This document shows, in pieces, positions 27,601-38,700 of a stretch of 64,000 nucleotides of DNA. The notes beneath the pieces are model-generated. The model saw only the letters and a list, made by a program, of their open reading frames with translations. It was not told where the DNA came from and searched no databases. The translations under genes were made by a program, and so were the position numbers. This DNA comes from Solea solea (lineage: Eukaryota; Chordata; Actinopteri; Pleuronectiformes; Soleidae): the NCBI RefSeq assembly GCF_958295425.1, contig NC_081153.1, positions 20,056,720-20,120,719 of the forward strand, in the 5' to 3' direction. Every line of letters begins with the position of its first letter. Positions within the stretch are counted from its first letter, which is position 1.

Positions 27601-30600
27601 GGTTATTGTTTGACGCTAATATTTGTATCAGGGGTTCAATTTGATGGTAAAGCTAACTAGCTAGCTCTCATGCATCTCGTGTTTATCAGTGCAACCCGGC
27701 TTTAGGCAGCCATTTTGTGTCGTAACGTTTCTACAACAGCTCAAATAGACATTATGTGTTTTGCATTTTGAAGCACAAGTTTACTATGCAAACAAAGACG
27801 AATGAGAGACTTTTAAATTGGTGTTGACATCCATTTTTGGTCAGTAAAGGCCACCGTAGTTTCCTAAAGCACTTGGAAAAGGACGCTCATATATTTGGTT
27901 TTAGCCCATATTCCTCAGGCCTGTCCACACTTTTCACATTTTGTGTCCCCGAAGAGTTGCATACCATTCCCCAAACCCAGAATCTTTTAAATCATACTCA
28001 TGGGAGCTTCAATAAAACCCGACGTTTTTGTGATCAGCATGTTCAGAATATTTTCTAAACTGATGGTGTTTGTCCTAAGTTTGTAGTTATTGTTAGTGTC
28101 AAGGACTTTCACAGTCCATTAACATTGTACTGGGATTTCATGGCTCATTACCTACTTATCATTGTTGTTGTGTTCCTGATACCAAGAAAGATAGTGCCGT
28201 CACAAAGCTCAATTATGAACAGTGAGTGTGATATAAGATACACACAAATTAAGTTTTTTGTACTTTTCTATTCCAAATGTCAGTGAATCAGTGACATTTG
28301 CAGAACTATTAACTGAATGAATGAGAATCTGCATTGTTCAGCCTTTTTGGTGTCCTTTACCTCCATGGAGACTGGATACTATAGGTGCACACTGATTGCA
28401 TTGTTGTGACTTTGCTCTGGAAATAAAGAACATGTTATTGTCCTCTTCCACAGGTTTACTCGGTGCCTCCCTGCAGGACCAACCCTGCTCTCCAGGAGGG
28501 AAACTACGACTTCCCACAGCCTCTCAAACACAAGCAGGAGGGCATCTACGATGTTCCGCCACCTGCCCTCACCAAGCCAACAAAGAGCCCCCAGTCGCCT
28601 TATGATTTCCCCCCCAGTGTCGAGCCTGCTGCCCATCACCAACAAACAAATACCAACAGCAATGAAGGCATTTATGACGTGCCTCCACCGGCCCTTCATT
28701 CGGGGGCAGCATCTCAGACAGACATATATGACATCCCCCGATGTAAACCGCCCTCCCATCAACCCAAAACCTCGCCCGCCGACAGAGACGGAAGCAAAGG
28801 CATCTACGACATCCCCCCTCAGGATGCCCGAGCTGTGGGAGACGTGACGGACGGCGTGAACCGCCTGTCGTTCTCCAGCACTGGCAGCACACGCAGCAGC
28901 ATGTCCACGTCCTCGTCCTCCACAGGCTCCAGCTCTGAGAGCCGCCTGGCTCTGGATGTGGATGCTGCTGTCCAGAGATTATACCGCCTTCAGCAGGCAG
29001 TGGAGGCTTCAGTCTGGGCTTTGCATTCAATGGCAGCTTCCCCTCACTGGAGGACATTTCCCTTCATGGAGCGCCATGCTAATGACGTCCGCTCAGTGCT
29101 CGACAGGGTCCGGGCTGCTCTGGGGGACTTTGTTGTGTTTGGTCGAGGGGCTGCGGCAAACGCTACGTCACTGTCAGACTCCAGTCTGCACAGTAAGCTC
29201 AGGCGGCAGCTGGGACGCCTGGAGGACTCACAGCAGATCCTGCTGCAGATCTATCAAGTTCTGGAGAACTGCAGCTGGGCTCTGAACACACTGGCCTCCT
29301 CTGGAAAGCACCACAACAAGAGTGACGACCTGGACCGCTTCGTCATGGTCTCAAGAACCGTCCCCGATGACACCAAGCAGCTGGTCTCCACGATAGGCAG
29401 CAACGCTGAGCTGCTGTTCAGGCCGACGCACATGGACGGGTCCTTCTCTAACGGGAGCACACCTGATGAGAACATGATCCACCCTCTCACGTCCCCCTCC
29501 TCAGATAACGACAACTACCGGGAGCAGACCAAGCCCTTCCCTGTTCCATCCAGCCAAGACAAAGACAACATGAACCACAGCGAGAAGTGTGTGAAGAGCT
29601 GGATGGAGGACTACGACTACGTACATCTGCAGGTAGACAAGACACAGCTTTTGTGACCCTGTGTGTAGAGTTATTATGAATTTTACACATTTTAATGGCG
29701 TGTAACAGTTAGCTGGGTTTATTTACTACTAAGTGTATAATCACTTTGAAACTAAACTTGTTTCTTGGTAGACTTAAAATAATTAAGATTTTAGCCCATA
29801 TACTGTACTCCTAATGCTGCAGTCACATCTGACGCAGTGCCAATTTTTTGTGCGGCACATTTACATACAAAGTCAATGCACCGACGTGAGTAGACGCACG
29901 TTTAGCTGGGTAGTGCGAGTGACTCATTGCGTCTGTATCTGGCAGTCTTCCAGACTCCAGTTATCATCTGTCTGTGTTCACACCCGGAGCTGTATAACAC
30001 TAAAAGTTAGATGAAAGCCCACAGTGATCCGCGTTTCTTCAGCCATGTTGGTGGTGAAAAGAAATACCCACTTTTCCGGGTCTTGTCTTTCAGCCAAAAT
30101 ATATCGACTTCTGGAATTCGTGCCAAAAATTGCAAATAGGTGACATTAGGCCTCTCCATACTTCACGCATTTTGTGTCCATAGAGAGTTCTAAACCTGGG
30201 TTTTACACAACACAGAACAAGCATCGGACTCACAGTCACATAGAGCTGCAACTAACGATTATTTTCATAATCGATTAATCTGTCGATTATTTTCTCGATG
30301 AATCGTTTGGTCTGTAAAATATCAGAAAACCTTAAATAAAAGTTGATCGGTGTTCGTCAAACTTGAAAATTATGATGTTCTCAAATGTCTGGTTTTGTCC
30401 ACAAACCAAAATGATTCACTTTTAATGATTTATTTGTTATCCAGTGCAAAGAAATGAAGAAAATATTCACATTTAAGAAGCTTAACAATCGGAGATCTTG
30501 TTTTAATCATGAAAAAAGCTTCAAACCGATCAATCGATTATCAAAATAGTTGTCGATTCATTTAGTAATCGATTAATAATCGATTCATCGACAGCGAGTC

Positions 30601-32261
30601 GCAGCGAGTCCCCAAACCCAGACTCTTTCAAATCATACTCATGGGAGCTCCAATAAATCACCATCCTTTTGTGATCATCACGTTTACAATATTTTATAAA
30701 CTGATGGTCTTTGTCCTAAGTGTGTTGTAAAAAGAGTTAATGATTCTCACAGTCCAGTAACAGTTTATTGGGATTTCACAGCTCATTACCTACTTATCGT
30801 TTAGTGAGTTTCATTCCCTCTGTTGTGTGAATCACGTAGCGCGGGTTGATCACCTCACGTGCCTTCTCTCACTTCTTGGCCTTCCTCCACAGGGTAAAGA
30901 GGACTTTGAACGACAGCAGAAGGAGCTGTTGGAGAAAGAAAACATTATCAAGCAGAGTCAAGTCCAGCTGGGCCAAGAACAAGTGAGGCTTTCTGTTTCT
31001 TTTATTGAACGTAGCTTCTGTGTGAATGTGAAGATATTCATTTACCATGTAATCTGTGACAAAGAGCTGCTGAACCTTTGCGTCTCATGGGAGCAAAGAC
31101 TTAGCGAGACACAAACCCGATCAGTGCAAGTCAAACATTTTTCTAACCACATTACCTCATAGATATATACTTAGAATAATCTCAGATATTTAAAACCCCT
31201 GAAAGCATATGTTCTCAATCAGCTTCTTACTATGAGCACTGCAGTGCTACATGAACACACAAAACTCTGCCAAAGTCTTCTTTGGATCATTCTGGAGGGA
31301 GATTTCTCCGAGCTATTCTTAATATGCTACCAATTTAGGATTAAGCCACGTTTAAATCAAAATCTGATGACAGATGTTGGGCTGAAGCAGATTGTTAAAG
31401 AAGAATTTTGTGGATTAAAATGAATAAATAAGGAAATTGTTCTTCATTTGGATTGTTGGCCTAATCAAAAGCAGGCACGGAGTGGTGTTCGCTGCAGAAG
31501 AGATTGAATTGAACCAGAGTCTTTAGGACAAAATGGAAAAATAAGTGCTAAAAACAAGCAGAAATGCTTCATATTTAAGAAAATGGTGCCAGGAAATATT
31601 TGGCATGTCCTGATTTTGTCTTCCAGCAAAGAGCATGACCTCATATGTCACTGAAAGCGATACGGCACATGCTAATAAGCGTGACGTCAAATAATCTCGA
31701 TCCTTTAACCCTTCGCAGATCAATCAGTTCAAGAAGCTGGAGCAGGAAGTGATCAAACCCGTGGAGAACGACATCACACAGTGGGCGCCTCAGCAACACC
31801 CGGCAGCGACCCCGGACTCCTCCTCCTCCTCCCCCCCGCCTCCCTCCGCTCAGGTGTGCGCCCGGGACCGCCAGCTGCTGGGCTTCTACTCGGAGCAGTG
31901 CGAGCAGCACTTCGTCACGCTCCTCAGCGCCGTCGACGCCTTCTTCGCGTGCGTCAGCGCCGGGCAGCCGCCGCGCATCTTTGTGGCGCACAGCAAGTTC
32001 GTCATCCTCAGCGCACACAAGCTGGTCTTCATCGGAGACACCCTGTCCAGGCAGGCGTCGGCGCCCGACGTGGCGAACCGCGTGATGAACTCCAGCAACG
32101 TGCTGTGCGACCTGCTAAAGACGGTGGTGACTGCGACCAAAACGGCCGCCCTGAACTACCCCAACACGGCCGCCATCCAGGAGATGGTGGACAGGGTCAC
32201 CGACCTCTCACACCACTCGCAGCAGTTCAAAGAGCAGCTGCTGCAAATGGCTAATTCGTGA
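12832..32261 (+). CDS. nedd9: NEDD9 (HEF1/Cas-L), Cas-family docking protein; six of its coding exons
   Basis: Focal-adhesion scaffold of the p130Cas family. It has no enzyme activity; FAK and Src-family kinases phosphorylate its YxxP tyrosines, which then recruit CRK-type SH2 adaptors to control adhesion, migration and division. Coding exons: 12832-13239, 25243-25341, 25964-26101, 28454-29632, 30893-30982 and 31719-32261, joined at GT-AG introns, all phase 0, giving 818 residues (human about 834). Order: SH3 domain (residues 3-60, starting ALYDN), substrate domain with 14 YxxP motifs (about 90-335), serine-rich helical domain (about 350-480), [11 protein letters not shown] (597-607), and a C-terminal FAT-like domain (about 650-818, with [18 protein letters not shown]). 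The [19 protein letters not shown] exon matches NEDD9 better than BCAR1, EFS or CASS4. The first exon, usually only a few codons, is missing: the first exon here begins at an AG acceptor and reads N-L-M, so the internal ATG at 12838 is probably not the true start. Confidence 0.96.
14471..15000 (+). repeat. Diverged tandemly repeated stretch in a nedd9 intron
   Basis: GTTAGCTAATGTTA-type blocks at 14651 and 14861 (210 bp apart) share about 100 bases including AGTGACTGGATTTTAGT and TACTTAGGTTCTGTTTGCAG. Further related words flank them. Confidence 0.7.
21459..21645. repeat. TA-rich microsatellite, 190 bp
   Basis: Alternating TATA, TATG and ACATA blocks with strong self-complementarity. It creates a Tyr/Ile-repeat shadow frame. 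Confidence 0.9.
21915..22281. mobile_element. hAT-like MITE with perfect 8-bp target duplication
   Basis: Ends TAGAGCTGCAAC and GTTTCAGCTCTA (11 of 12 complementary). It is flanked by ATTTATAT at 21907-21914 and again at 22282-22289. Inside are many ATCGATTAATC-type runs. The 8-bp duplication and short inverted ends fit a non-autonomous hAT element, a family abundant in teleosts. Confidence 0.85.
22313..22612 (+). mobile_element. tRNA-derived SINE
   Basis: It has a pol III B-box match GGTTCGACTCC at 22362-22372, an A-box-like TGGCTAGTGCTG upstream, the body wording of a common teleost SINE (CAGCTGGGATTGGCTCCAGC) and the tail GGATAAAGTGGTAGA with short GAATG-type repeats. It starts about 25 bp after the preceding MITE. 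Confidence 0.75.
25243..25341 (+). CDS. nedd9: nedd9 33-codon exon with one YDVP motif
   Basis: The acceptor is ttggacag/GTGGTG and the donor is CAGGGG/GTAGGT, both phase 0. The start, VVTPTRVGQ, aligns with the VITPVRTGH stretch of mammalian NEDD9 from memory. The exon adds one YDVP site. Its length of 99 bp is divisible by three, so skipping it would keep the frame. Confidence 0.92.
25342..25963 (+). other. nedd9: nedd9 intron, 622 bp
   Basis: AT-rich intron starting GTAGGT and ending with a pyrimidine tract and CAG. I see nothing else in it. Confidence 0.8.
25964..26101 (+). CDS. nedd9: nedd9 46-codon exon with three YxxP motifs
   Basis: The acceptor is ccccttcag/GTGTATG and the donor is CAAGGA/GTAAGT, phase 0. 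It encodes YDIP, YDVP and YDIP, CRK-SH2 type sites when phosphorylated. At 138 bp it is also a multiple of three, and it lies only 622 bp after the previous exon. Confidence 0.93.
26102..28453 (+). other. nedd9: nedd9 intron, 2.35 kb
   Basis: Starts GTAAGT and ends ctcttccacag. Near its 3' end (27915-28165) it holds a sequence that recurs in the next intron. No coding exon was recognised. Confidence 0.8.
27915..28165 (+). repeat. Sequence shared with the next nedd9 intron, copy 1
   Basis: AGGCCTGTCCACACTTTTCA to CTCATTACCTACTTATC recurs, diverged, at 30145-30800. Landmarks include ATCATACTCATGGGAGCT and GGGATTTCA-GCTCATTACC. Confidence 0.7.
28454..29632 (+). CDS. nedd9: nedd9 large exon: seven YxxP motifs, serine-rich helical domain, YDYVHL
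   Basis: The acceptor is cttccacag/GTTTACTC and the donor is CTGCAG/GTAGAC; the length is 393 codons (residues 216-608). The YxxP motifs in order are YSVP, YDFP, YDVP, YDFP, YDVP, YDIP and YDIP. The conserved block [20 protein letters not shown] and a helical region with alternating Leu/Arg/Gln follow. The exon ends in [12 protein letters not shown], where the family's YDYVHL binds Src SH2. Human HEF1 has caspase sites DLVD and DDYD; here the same places read DVTD (28841-28852) and EDYD (29606-29617). Confidence 0.96.
30145..30800 (+). repeat. Sequence shared with the previous nedd9 intron, copy 2
   Basis: Same landmarks as 27915-28165 but split by the MITE at 30241-30590. Confidence 0.7.
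30241..30590 (+). mobile_element. hAT-like MITE, 3' end damaged
   Basis: Starts TAGAGCTGCAACTAAC with the same ATCGATTAATC-rich body as 21915-22281, but the right inverted end is not recognisable and no target duplication is seen. It lies inside the second copy of a sequence shared by two nedd9 introns. Confidence 0.75.
30893..30982 (+). CDS. nedd9: nedd9 30-codon charged-helix exon
   Basis: The acceptor is cctccacag/GGTAAAGAG and the donor is GAACAA/GTGAGG, phase 0. The sequence is almost all Glu, Lys, Gln and Leu ([17 protein letters not shown]), a predicted helix linking the YDYVHL motif to the C-terminal domain. It is nearly identical to the mammalian exon as I recall it. At 90 bp it can be skipped in frame. 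Confidence 0.94.
30983..31718 (+). other. nedd9: nedd9 last intron, 736 bp
   Basis: Starts GTGAGG and ends cccttcgcag. AT-rich; I see nothing else in it. Confidence 0.8.
31719..32261 (+). CDS. nedd9: nedd9 terminal coding exon, FAT-like domain and stop
   Basis: The acceptor is cttcgcag/ATCAATCAG and the stop is TGA at 32259-32261; 180 codons. It encodes the C-terminal four-helix FAT-like domain ([51 protein letters not shown]) that in the Cas family targets focal adhesions and binds BCAR3/NSP proteins. The exon is clearly GC- and CpG-richer than its flanks, which produces a long spurious open frame at 31781-32254. Confidence 0.96.
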   Translation: MNQFKKLEQEVIKPVENDITQWAPQQHPAATPDSSSSSPPPPSAQVCARDRQLLGFYSEQCEQHFVTLLSAVDAFFACVSAGQPPRIFVAHSKFVILSAHKLVFIGDTLSRQASAPDVANRVMNSSNVLCDLLKTVVTATKTAALNYPNTAAIQEMVDRVTDLSHHSQQFKEQLLQMANS

Positions 32262-32408
32262 TTTTCAAACACACATTTCACCACAGACTCCATGTGTACA
32301 TTCATCTAACACAAATAATGATATATATTTACAGCCTGCATCTACAGTATATATATATAAACTTATACTGTATACATGCTTTATCCTTTTCGGTCTTTTT
32401 GTGGATGT

Positions 32409-32432
32409 TGTAAATAGGTTGTTCTGTAAATA
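32409..32432 (+). promoter_or_regulatory. Two Pumilio response elements in the nedd9 3'UTR
   Basis: TGTAAATA occurs at 32409-32416 and again at 32425-32432, 16 bp apart start to start. UGUANAUA is the consensus bound by PUM1/PUM2 in animal 3'UTRs. The identity of the sites is read directly; their use is inferred. Confidence 0.55.
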
Positions 32433-32668
32433 TTTGCTTTATTTTTTTGTGTAGATTGTTTTATATTATGCATATGTGTAGATGCAGTATTGGTGTTTCT
32501 GTAGGACATGTGGACATTTTTCATGACATTCCCGTTGCATATTATGAAGCACCTTATGAGATGTCCAGTCGTTTTCATTTTAACCCGTAAAGAGACGCCG
32601 ACGTCGACGTGTGTTATTGCCGGGTGTGAGCGTAAATATTGTAAGTCAAGTTCATGTCGATGTGTGCG

Positions 32669-32694
32669 ATGTGTGTGTGTGTGTGTGTGTGTGT
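32669..32694 (+). repeat. GT dinucleotide repeat
   Basis: About 12 GT units within the nedd9 3'UTR. Confidence 0.9.
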
Positions 32695-32714
32695 GGACGT
32701 GTCCACAGAGTAAA

Positions 32715-35700
32715 AGATTGTTCTTAACCGTGTGACTGTCTTCTTATTTGCGTTGCTGTGTTTGTCGAGTGATTTGTTGCAGTAAAAGCAAAAATGCCGA
32801 GCGGTTTGTTGACTTTTGAGGTCAAAAGGAAAATAACAGCACTGTGCAATTAGGTGTTTTCCCCACTGCTTTTAAAACATTCACATAAAACCTCTGCAGA
32901 GTGAGTGAGATGAGAATCTTTAATGAGCGCATTAGAAAGGAAACCACCCAACTCACTTGGGTCCTACAAATACCTTTACATTTTAAAGCTCACGCTCTTG
33001 TACCAAAGTCCATAGAGAAAATCCGTGTTTTTAGCTCACAGGGATACGAGAGGTGCTGGTCTACTGCTAAAATCCCAGATGTTCTCTCTGGACTTCAAAC
33101 TTCAGAGAAGACGAGAACAAGCGGTGAGCATATTCTTAAGATATCATAGGCGTTCCTGATGTAGAATTTAATCTGTGTCGTTTTTGTCAGCCATGTTTTC
33201 ACTGAGCATGTGTCTCAAGCACAGGGAGCACAGTCAAGTGGAAGTAAGGACCTTATGCAAGTGAACTATCACTTTAAATCCACAATAAGCCGTGCAGACT
33301 TATTGCAGAACCACCCTAATGACACCAGGCCTCATGATAGCGGTTTTCAATCATGGTGTCATTGCAGTCTCCAGCGTGAAGTTGATTTTTACAATTTCGG
33401 GGCTCAACATTCATCGCTGTCTTTGCTGTGGACTCATATTGTCTTCCTCTCAGCCTGAGGCAACCATTTTGCCCACTGAATTGCAAAATCCCCTAATCAA
33501 GAAAAATGCCTCTGTATTACATTCATGAGATAAAAGAGAGTGGATGCCAGATGATAATAGTAATCAAAATAATAATTAGAGGATTACCAGTATTGTCTAA
33601 ATCCCTATAGGTATTTTTTTTTGCATTTCTAGTCAGATGTGATCAGAGTTCTTTGCGCCGTCTGATCTTAACAAGGGCTCAGTGAAAGAATTTGAAGGGG
33701 TAGAGCTGCTGGAGTGAAGTGGCTGTGCCAAACAATCCTTCACTATGTTGCAGCACATTAGCTATGACACATAGAGAACAATGAGGGGCAAGTAAAGTAA
33801 AGGATGAGAGGCTGCTATACGCGTTCTCCAGACCATGAGAAATGTGATTTCATTCAGAGCGACCCTATCAGCCGCAGCACATTTTCTCTGCTCCAGAGTG
33901 AATTGATAAGATGCACTGAATGACCGTGAATCTTTGGCAACTCTGAAAACAAAGAACTTTTATTTTTTTCCTGCTCTTGTTTCCTCATTTTCACCCCCAT
34001 GTGCATTCGTCTTGTTTTTCATTGTAGTCTGAGTAGATAGGGCCTCTGCTGGTGAAAAACCTCCCCTCTATAGATGAATAAATGAGACCATGTTGAGAGG
34101 AGATGCCCATGACCACTGTGAGAGCTTCCACCCGCCTCCCGCCCGCCCAGCACACAATCACAAAATCTCATTAAAAATCCTGCAGGCTCACACAGGCTGG
34201 CACTTACAAGCAATCGAAGTGTTTTCATTATTCACCGCATTCCTCTCACCGCTCTCCGGGGAGATAAGAGAAAGAAAGGAATTTGCGATGGAGAGACTTT
34301 TTACAAAGAGTTCCCATTCTGCAGACAGACACGCTAAATCAGGAGGTGTCACATCCACCTTAAAGCTCTGCCTCCGTTAATCTGCCCAACAAAGGCACAG
34401 AGCAGTAACAGTGCCGGCGAAGGAAAAGTTTTCAGGGCTGATTCACAAACTGGGTAACACAGAGAGAAAAGTCGTGATGCCTTTATTTCCAGCTGAGTCG
34501 AGCTGATAGCTGCTGCTGGGATTTAGTCATCAGTCCATCACTGATGCAGAGATAGCCTCTAGATCCATGGTTCTCAAACTGTGGTACCACCATAGATCAA
34601 GATAAAACCAGGGTATGTGATGAGAGAGGAGCTGAGGAATTTTGACTATTAGTCAATTTATATTACATTCATTACCGTCGCTCACTTCTAACTCCTGTTT
34701 TAATACATTTTATATTAGAAAATGACTTATGATACTTAAGTGCAATATCATATGAAAATCATGTGACACATGACATGTTCCGACGTAGCAGCGGCTTCAT
34801 TGCCTGAATGAATCACCTGACTGGTTCTCGGTCCAATGTTCCTTGTGAGTGGAGAAGTTGTGTGCACAAAAAGAAACCGACTCGAGCCAAAAACTGCTCA
34901 TGTACCTCAATAAAAATCTTTGAGCGTTCCCCATCCCACATAATCGCCCCCTGCAATAGTCACACAAGCACACCCACCCTGTGCCAAATTTCCCAGCAGT
35001 CTCTCCTCAGTAACACAACACACACATTCATGAATCTCTATTTGGAAATAATATTCGGTCTTAGTGTGTGATACTTTAGATAAAGGTCTTTTCTAAGTAA
35101 AGTAGTTTCTCCAACACTGCTCAGTGAGGTGTGTGTGTGTGCATGTAAGTAACAGCCTCCTGTTCACCAACTCGCCTGCCTGCCTAATTTGACTGCCGGC
35201 TTGCACTTGGCTAGGAGAGGTCACTCTATCTGAGCAATGAACCCATTTTGGAAAGAATTGGCTCGTTATTTTCTGGTGAGATCCTTGTACTTTTACTCAA
35301 GTATTCCTTCCACAGTTCACAGTCTGGTTTAATTCGTGTCATTATCGACTGCGGGGACGAGATAGAGCTGAAGCTGCAGTCTGTTCAGTCCCCTGCAGCG
35401 GCGGATTGTCCTCTCACTCCGCGATGACATCGTGCCTAGCAGGTATTGGACTGCCGAGATGGAAATTTGCGGCGATACGCAAGAGGCACCTGTAATCAAA
35501 AAGTCAGCCGCTCGAGTCTCCGCTGCCTGAGCAAACACGATTAAAGGTCATCACAGAGATGATGTGTAAGACCTACAGTGCAGGGAGCAACAAGCACAGC
35601 TCTGCTCTCGCTGCATATATATAGAGAGGAGCAGTGGAGAGTCTATGTCATTTCCTTGGCTTACCACAATCATTTCCTGTAAAGTATTTGCAGGCTCTGA

Positions 35701-38700
35701 AATTACAGCTTCATTGCTCTGCGGGGCCTCCTCCTCTCAAAAAGGCCCCAGCTGCAGGCCGACATGCGGCCAGAGCTGAGGGAGAGGTGGCATCATTAAA
35801 GCCAGTGAAACTACAATTCTGAGTGAGAGTGGATTCTCAGATTTTTCTGCATCTGTGTCCACTGTTTTATGGACGCGGGTGGATTCTCAGCATCTGAGTC
35901 AAACCACAGTGAAATGTATCAATTACACTTGAAATAACATGGAACTATTTCTTATTTACATTTAATTACGTTTGACGACGCTCTTGCTAAAGCAGTTAGG
36001 CCGTCCACACGAGAGAACGTGGCGGAAAATAAATGGAACATTAGCACTGTAGTCAAGATCAAGCCAAAGCACTGTTTCCACCAGGTGGAACAGTGCGGTT
36101 CAGCTTGTCATGGGAGAGTTTGGAATGGTAAAGCCTGGTCTGGTTTGTGTTTCCACTGCAGGATTTGTAGACTGGATGGCACAGGCTGAGCCAAACTGTA
36201 TATTATGTTGGCAGCCCATGGCCAAGTGGAAGGGAATTGGGCTCAAATTCTCAAATACTGGGACAGGTCCCTGAGCAACATACCTAACACAACCCCAGTG
36301 CTGCCCACTGCTCCTGCGCCCTGCTTTGAATGCACTGGTGTATAAAAATGATGGGTTAAATGCAGAGGTGTGTGTGCAAAAAAACAGATCTTATCAAGAA
36401 AAGACTTGTAATGAGACTTAAACCGGGTATATTAGCTGTATAGTCGGCCACAGTCTCCTAAAGTCCTGGTCTGGGGTACATTCTGGTCTAGGTCTTGTTA
36501 GGCCTGGGTTTCCATGTTCTAGTGTTCCATGCATGCATATTCATTTTCAAATTCCAAACCAGTAGCTGCAATTTGTGTAGACAGTATATGGTCTACGCCT
36601 GAAGTGTCAAACTAGCGGCTCGCAGTCCACATGTGGCCCCCCAGTCTATTTAATGTGGCCCATCACAGCTGAGTCATCCTAGAACTGTATAATGGAAAAG
36701 CGTCATTAGTATATTCCTGAATCATTGCATCATAAATATGTTTTTTTTTATTGTGAGCTATATGTCGTTCCACATCAAAACAAAAGCTTTTATTTTGAAA
36801 TTCTGCAAAATATGGCTCCAGGGAGAAGCAAAAAGACAAGAGAGACTTCAACTACAACTCAAAGGAGATGGGGACAAACACAATGGGCATCAAAATGATA
36901 ACTTTATGACACAATAAAGTGAGAAAGTGGGAAGTTTGTATCAACAGAGCGACACAGAGTGACACAGGAAATGGTCTGAAAACCACAAGATTATTGAAAT
37001 TCAATTCATTTAAAAAAAAAAAAAAAAAAGTAAGTTGAATATTTAACCTCTTATTTACCCCACAAATACAACTTGGTAGTTAAAGAATATAAGAGTTGTC
37101 AGAAAACACAATTGTCTTTCAGAGCTTTATACCAAGGACAGGATATATTTATCCAGATGATTAATTCACTGAAATTGGACTGCAGAGACTTCACTGGAGT
37201 CGGGGTTTATTTTTGTGTTTGATTTTTTTTTATTGTTCGTGTATTTTTACTTAGGCATCTGTTTTTGTCTCTGAATTGGACTTAAAATCAAAACAGCTGT
37301 CCTAACCCCATTAACTTGACTTTAATCAAACCACAGGAGCCGGGGAAAAAAAGAAAAAGAAAACTTTGTTTGGCTCAGCAGATCTGATTCTCATTAACTA
37401 AGACCAACATACTTTGTCTCCACTCCACTCAACAAGCCCTCAACTTAAAACAACTTTCACACATCGGTGCAACTTTAGTAGTGATGAAATATGTTGTTTT
37501 TATAACAAAAAACAACATATTAGTTGTTTTTAATACGATAAGAGTAAAAAAAACATATTAGTATTATAATAGTTACAAACACTTGAGTCTATCTTCCAGA
37601 AAAGTTGTGTATGATATGTAATATTCACAGTAACTGGAACGGTTAGATGAATGTAGTGGGGTAAAAAGTAATTTTCCCTTTTTTCATTAGTACCACAATA
37701 AAAGTACCTCAAATCTGTACTCAATACTTTATAATACCTTCTGTGTGAGTGTTTTCACCTTGTTGAGTCGTTTCTTATATAACAGTGCGATACTGCCACC
37801 TTGTGTTCAGTCTCAGGACAGAGCCACGTGAGGTACAGTGACTTTAAACCAACCTGTTTTACTCTAGTTTACAGGGCTGCAACTGTTTATCAATTACTAA
37901 TCAACCATTACAATTGTTGCCATAATCATTTTGAGTTTATTTGTCCAAAAATCCTCTGATTGAAGCTCAGTCTTTTTGCTTCACTATGACAGTAAACTCA
38001 ATATCTTTGGTTCAGGATCAACATCAGTCGACATTATTCACTATTTTCTGGGTGAATGATTTATAAAGGGGCCACACCCCTTCCAGCCTGAGTGCACCAG
38101 CTGAGGGTGATCTGCTAATCACACACTCGCAGATTCACTGCAGAGCAAACAGTTTGAGAAGTGACATGAACCGAGGATCCAAATCTACTTTGTGCAGAAT
38201 AACGCTTGTTCAAACAAGGAAGCAGCAGCCGGTGAGCTTTTGCCTGTTTTTTGGGTTGTTGCTTGTGCTTAAAGGGTGTAAATGCAAATGTTTGAAGTCA
38301 TGTTACTAAACTAAACTGTGATGCATTTGAAAGACTTGCCTTAAAAACAATTGTGTAGTTACATTACTTAAATCATTAGACTTTACCTACCTACCGACCG
38401 TTTAAATGCTTTGGAACTAGTTACATGATGCATTTTTGGTCATTTATAAGTCGAGCATTTAAATCTCAATGTTTGCTGTATGTGCACTAAAAGTGATGTT
38501 TGCATGTGTTTTAAAGGTTTAAAGCACTGCTTCAAAGTGCTTTAAATAAAGGATAAACATTAGTGATCGATGTGAAAACTTCCTAAACCGTTGTCCTTTC
38601 AAATGGGGGATTTTGCATATTTAAAACAATGTTACTTGCAGCCCTGTCATTTAGTTTAATTCGTGTTGAAGACCATTTCATCTCCTTTTTTTTAATCTGG

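Larger units (their letters stand above)
29633..30892 (+). other. nedd9: nedd9 intron, 1.26 kb, mostly repeats
   Basis: Starts GTAGAC and ends cttcctccacag. Much of it is repeat: the second copy of the intron-duplicated sequence (30145-30800), interrupted by a MITE at 30241-30590. Confidence 0.75.
32262..32714 (+). other. nedd9: Probable nedd9 3' untranslated region
   Basis: AT-rich sequence after the nedd9 stop codon. It holds two TGTAAATA motifs and, at 32671-32694, a GT dinucleotide repeat. No AATAAA appears in the next 600 bases; the best candidate poly(A) signal is the variant AGTAAA at 32709-32714. The true end is not determined. Confidence 0.5.

Noticed and set aside
28379..29057. Minus-strand frames of 127 and 162 codons over the large nedd9 exon
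   Set aside because: Antisense shadows of a coding exon with no family resemblance or splice context.
31781..32254. 157-codon Arg/Ala-rich open frame overlapping the nedd9 last exon
   Set aside because: Alternate frame of a GC-rich conserved exon; the composition is what the +1 frame of such DNA gives, and the nedd9 frame is clearly the coding one.
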